22,581 nucleotides of DNA. Origin: Gammaproteobacteria bacterium (GTDB lineage: Bacteria > Pseudomonadota > Gammaproteobacteria > Thiohalobacterales > Thiohalobacteraceae). The stretch spans positions 1 through 22,581 of the forward strand of contig JAHJQQ010000006.1 of assembly GCA_018819175.1 (NCBI GenBank), read 5' to 3'. The notes beneath the pieces were generated by a model. That model worked only from the letters and a program-made list of their open reading frames with translations. It made no database searches and was not told where the DNA came from. The position numbers were made by a program, and so were the translations under genes. Of the stretch, positions 21,289 through 22,581 are shown one piece after another (position 1 is the stretch's first letter; each line of letters opens with the position of its first letter).

Positions 21289-22011
21289 ATGAATGAAGTA
21301 CCACCACTTGCGGTCGTAACCGGTGCCAATCGTGGGCTGGGACTGGAGACCTGTCGGCAACTGGCAAAGGCGGGTTACCGCGTGATCCTGACCAGTCGGG
21401 ATGCAGCCAAGGGCAAGGTCGCGAGAGACCAGTTGGGTCAGCAGGGACTGCAGGTCGATTTCCATGTGTTGGATGTGACCCAGGAATCCAGCATTGACCA
21501 ACTGGCTCGCGACATCGAGCGTGACTATGGACGACTGGATGTGCTGGTCAACAACGCGGGTGTGTTTCTGGATTCGATAGGTTCGGATGATCCCGCGCAG
21601 GACAGTGTCTTCGATGCCGATGTGGCTATGCTGCGCGAGACTATGGAAACCAACGTCTATGGCCCATTGCAACTCTGTCAGACGTTGATACCACTGATGC
21701 AGGGTCGCGGGCGGGTAGTGAATGTTTCCTCAGGCATGGGCCAGTTATCGGATATGAATGGTTGTTGTCCAGGTTACCGGCTGTCCAAAACCTCTCTTAA
21801 TGCGCTGACGCGTATCTTTGCAGATGAACTCAAGGGTACGCAGATCAAGGTGAATTCCGTGTGTCCTGGCTGGGTACGCACGGATATGGGTGGTCCCGGT
21901 GCGACGCTGTCAGTCGATGAGGGTGCCGAGACGATCGTCTGGTTGGCGACACTGCCGGAAGACGGACCCAGCGGCGGCTTCTTCCGCAATAAACAACCGA
22001 TTCCCTGGTAA
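21289..22011 (+). CDS. Short-chain dehydrogenase/reductase (SDR)
   Basis: NAD(P)-dependent oxidoreductase of 240 residues, cytoplasmic. The cofactor loop TGANRGLG (11-18), structural NNAG (88-91), helix Asn in METNVYG (Asn122), catalytic Ser in VNVSSGMG (147/148) and YRLSK (Tyr163, Lys167) are all present, so it should be active. TGANRGLGLE, CPGWVRTDMGG and a C-terminal EGAETIVWLA resemble carbonyl-reductase-like SDRs, which suggests reduction of small carbonyl compounds with NADPH (Arg after the loop in LTSRD agrees). The substrate is not predictable. GGGAG lies about ten bases before the ATG. The next gene starts 15 bases after its stop, so the two are likely one operon. Confidence 0.92.
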   Translation: MNEVPPLAVVTGANRGLGLETCRQLAKAGYRVILTSRDAAKGKVARDQLGQQGLQVDFHVLDVTQESSIDQLARDIERDYGRLDVLVNNAGVFLDSIGSDDPAQDSVFDADVAMLRETMETNVYGPLQLCQTLIPLMQGRGRVVNVSSGMGQLSDMNGCCPGYRLSKTSLNALTRIFADELKGTQIKVNSVCPGWVRTDMGGPGATLSVDEGAETIVWLATLPEDGPSGGFFRNKQPIPW

Positions 22012-22026
22012 AGAGAGGATCTGATC

Positions 22027-22413
22027 ATGCCTGGCTTGGTCTTGAGATTGCTCATCGGTGCACTGGGCCTATGGTTGGCCTCGGTACTGGTGCCGGGTAT
22101 CGTGATTCAGGGCGTGGGGACGCTGCTGCTGGCGGCCTTGCTGCTGGGTATGACCAATGCGCTGGTGCGCCCCTTGCTGATTCTCCTGACATTGCCGATC
22201 ACGGTGGTGACATTGGGGCTGTTCCTGTTGGTCATTAACGCGGCAATGCTGGGTCTGGTCGCGGCAATGTTGGATGCATTCACTATTGCGGGGTTTTTCT
22301 CGGCACTGTTCGGTGCGCTGATCGTCAGCCTGACGGGATGGATTGCTTCCTGGTACATCGGGCCCAGTGGTCGCATCGAAGTGATGGTGGTGCGTTCGGA
22401 ACGGCATCTCTAG
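22027..22413 (+). CDS. Small four-helix membrane protein, phage holin family IV-like (PF04020 type)
   Basis: Very hydrophobic 128-residue inner-membrane protein with four helices: LLIGALGLWLASVLVPGIVI, LLLAALLLGMTNALV, TLPITVVTLGLFLLVINAAM, and FFSALFGALIVSLTGWIASW. The TNALVRPLLILLTLPITVVT segment is the signature of the family named after mycobacterial phage holins (YvlD-like). The name reflects topology; chromosomal members are not known lysis proteins and there are no phage genes here. GAGG lies about ten bases before the ATG. It is likely co-transcribed with the SDR gene. Confidence 0.87.
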   Translation: MPGLVLRLLIGALGLWLASVLVPGIVIQGVGTLLLAALLLGMTNALVRPLLILLTLPITVVTLGLFLLVINAAMLGLVAAMLDAFTIAGFFSALFGALIVSLTGWIASWYIGPSGRIEVMVVRSERHL

Positions 22414-22452
22414 CCGCGTACCATCAAGGATTCAGACAGAGATTAACAGGCT

Positions 22453-22581
22453 GTTGAAAAACGCGATCAGGGGATGCAGTGCAAGGCGGGAACGGGCGAA
22501 AAAGCGGAGTTTACACGGAGTAAATGAGCATTTTGAGGCCGTTTCCAACGTAGCGGTGCGCCCCTCAGCGCGTTTTTCAAC
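22453..22581. repeat. MITE-like element with 13-bp terminal inverted repeats
   Basis: GTTGAAAAACGCG (22453-22465) and CGCGTTTTTCAAC (22569-22581) are perfect inverted ends, and the match continues imperfectly inward (ATCAGGGG versus the complement of CCCCTCAG). The 129-base element has no coding capacity. CAGGCTG precedes the left end. The right end is also the last base of the window, so the flank cannot be checked. Elements beginning CTGTTGAAAAACGCG are, from memory, common in gammaproteobacterial genomes. Confidence 0.8.

Noticed and set aside
22027..22413. Prophage lysis gene
   Set aside because: The holin label is a family name. There are no phage genes around it and it follows an SDR gene in an ordinary operon.

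Overview
The window looks like chromosomal DNA of a Gram-negative proteobacterium, most likely a gammaproteobacterium. It encodes a periplasmic PotD-type binding protein, periplasmic and membrane efflux parts, an Fpr-type ferredoxin-NADP reductase, a CspA-like cold-shock protein, a DUF3025 protein and a TSUP permease. Its intergenic regions are rich in palindromes of the GTAGG(T/G)CG...TTAGCG type that are common in gammaproteobacteria. No rRNA, tRNA, CRISPR array, complete insertion sequence or phage was seen. The taxonomic call is inference from gene content.

Layout. (1) 1-484: non-coding, with three consecutive long hairpins. (2) 485-4295, minus strand: a tight polyamine ABC importer operon in the order potA-potB-potC-potD, with overlapping or closely spaced genes. 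(3) 4296-4756: intergenic, with a candidate pot promoter and repeat remnants. (4) 4757-9431, minus: an export ABC system of LolD-like ATPase, 787-aa double-FtsX permease and HlyD-type adaptor. A duplicated repeat with a strong hairpin sits between permease and adaptor. (5) 9593-10336, minus: ferredoxin-NADP reductase. (6) 10483-11011: a tandem array of 3.5 copies of a ~155-bp multi-hairpin unit. (7) 11023-12561, minus: B12-binding-like/radical SAM protein. (8) 12866-15108, plus: a decayed 3' end of a type III restriction enzyme Res gene, then an auto-inhibited Fic protein whose upstream region carries an ordered cluster of GCTAA/TTAGC half-sites. (9) 15142-17556, plus: a MITE-like repeat and a patatin-like lipase with a membrane insertion. 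(10) 17610-17698: a palindromic element between convergent genes. (11) 17730-19519, minus: a TSUP permease and an exported protein of unknown function. (12) 19660-22413, plus: DUF3025 protein, cold-shock protein with terminator, SDR oxidoreductase and a small four-helix membrane protein. (13) 22453-22581: a terminal-inverted-repeat element that reaches the window edge.

How the genes relate. The pot genes form one uptake system and the ATPase/permease/adaptor genes one export system, which would need an outer-membrane partner encoded elsewhere. The stretch 12.8-17.6 kb is the most accessory-like: a dead restriction gene, a Fic enzyme with its own regulatory array, a repeat insertion and an unusual membrane lipase. 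The strongest leads for novelty are the phased half-site array upstream of fic, the multi-hairpin repeat family with compensatory stem changes, and the membrane-inserted patatin. None of these is proven here to be a new system.
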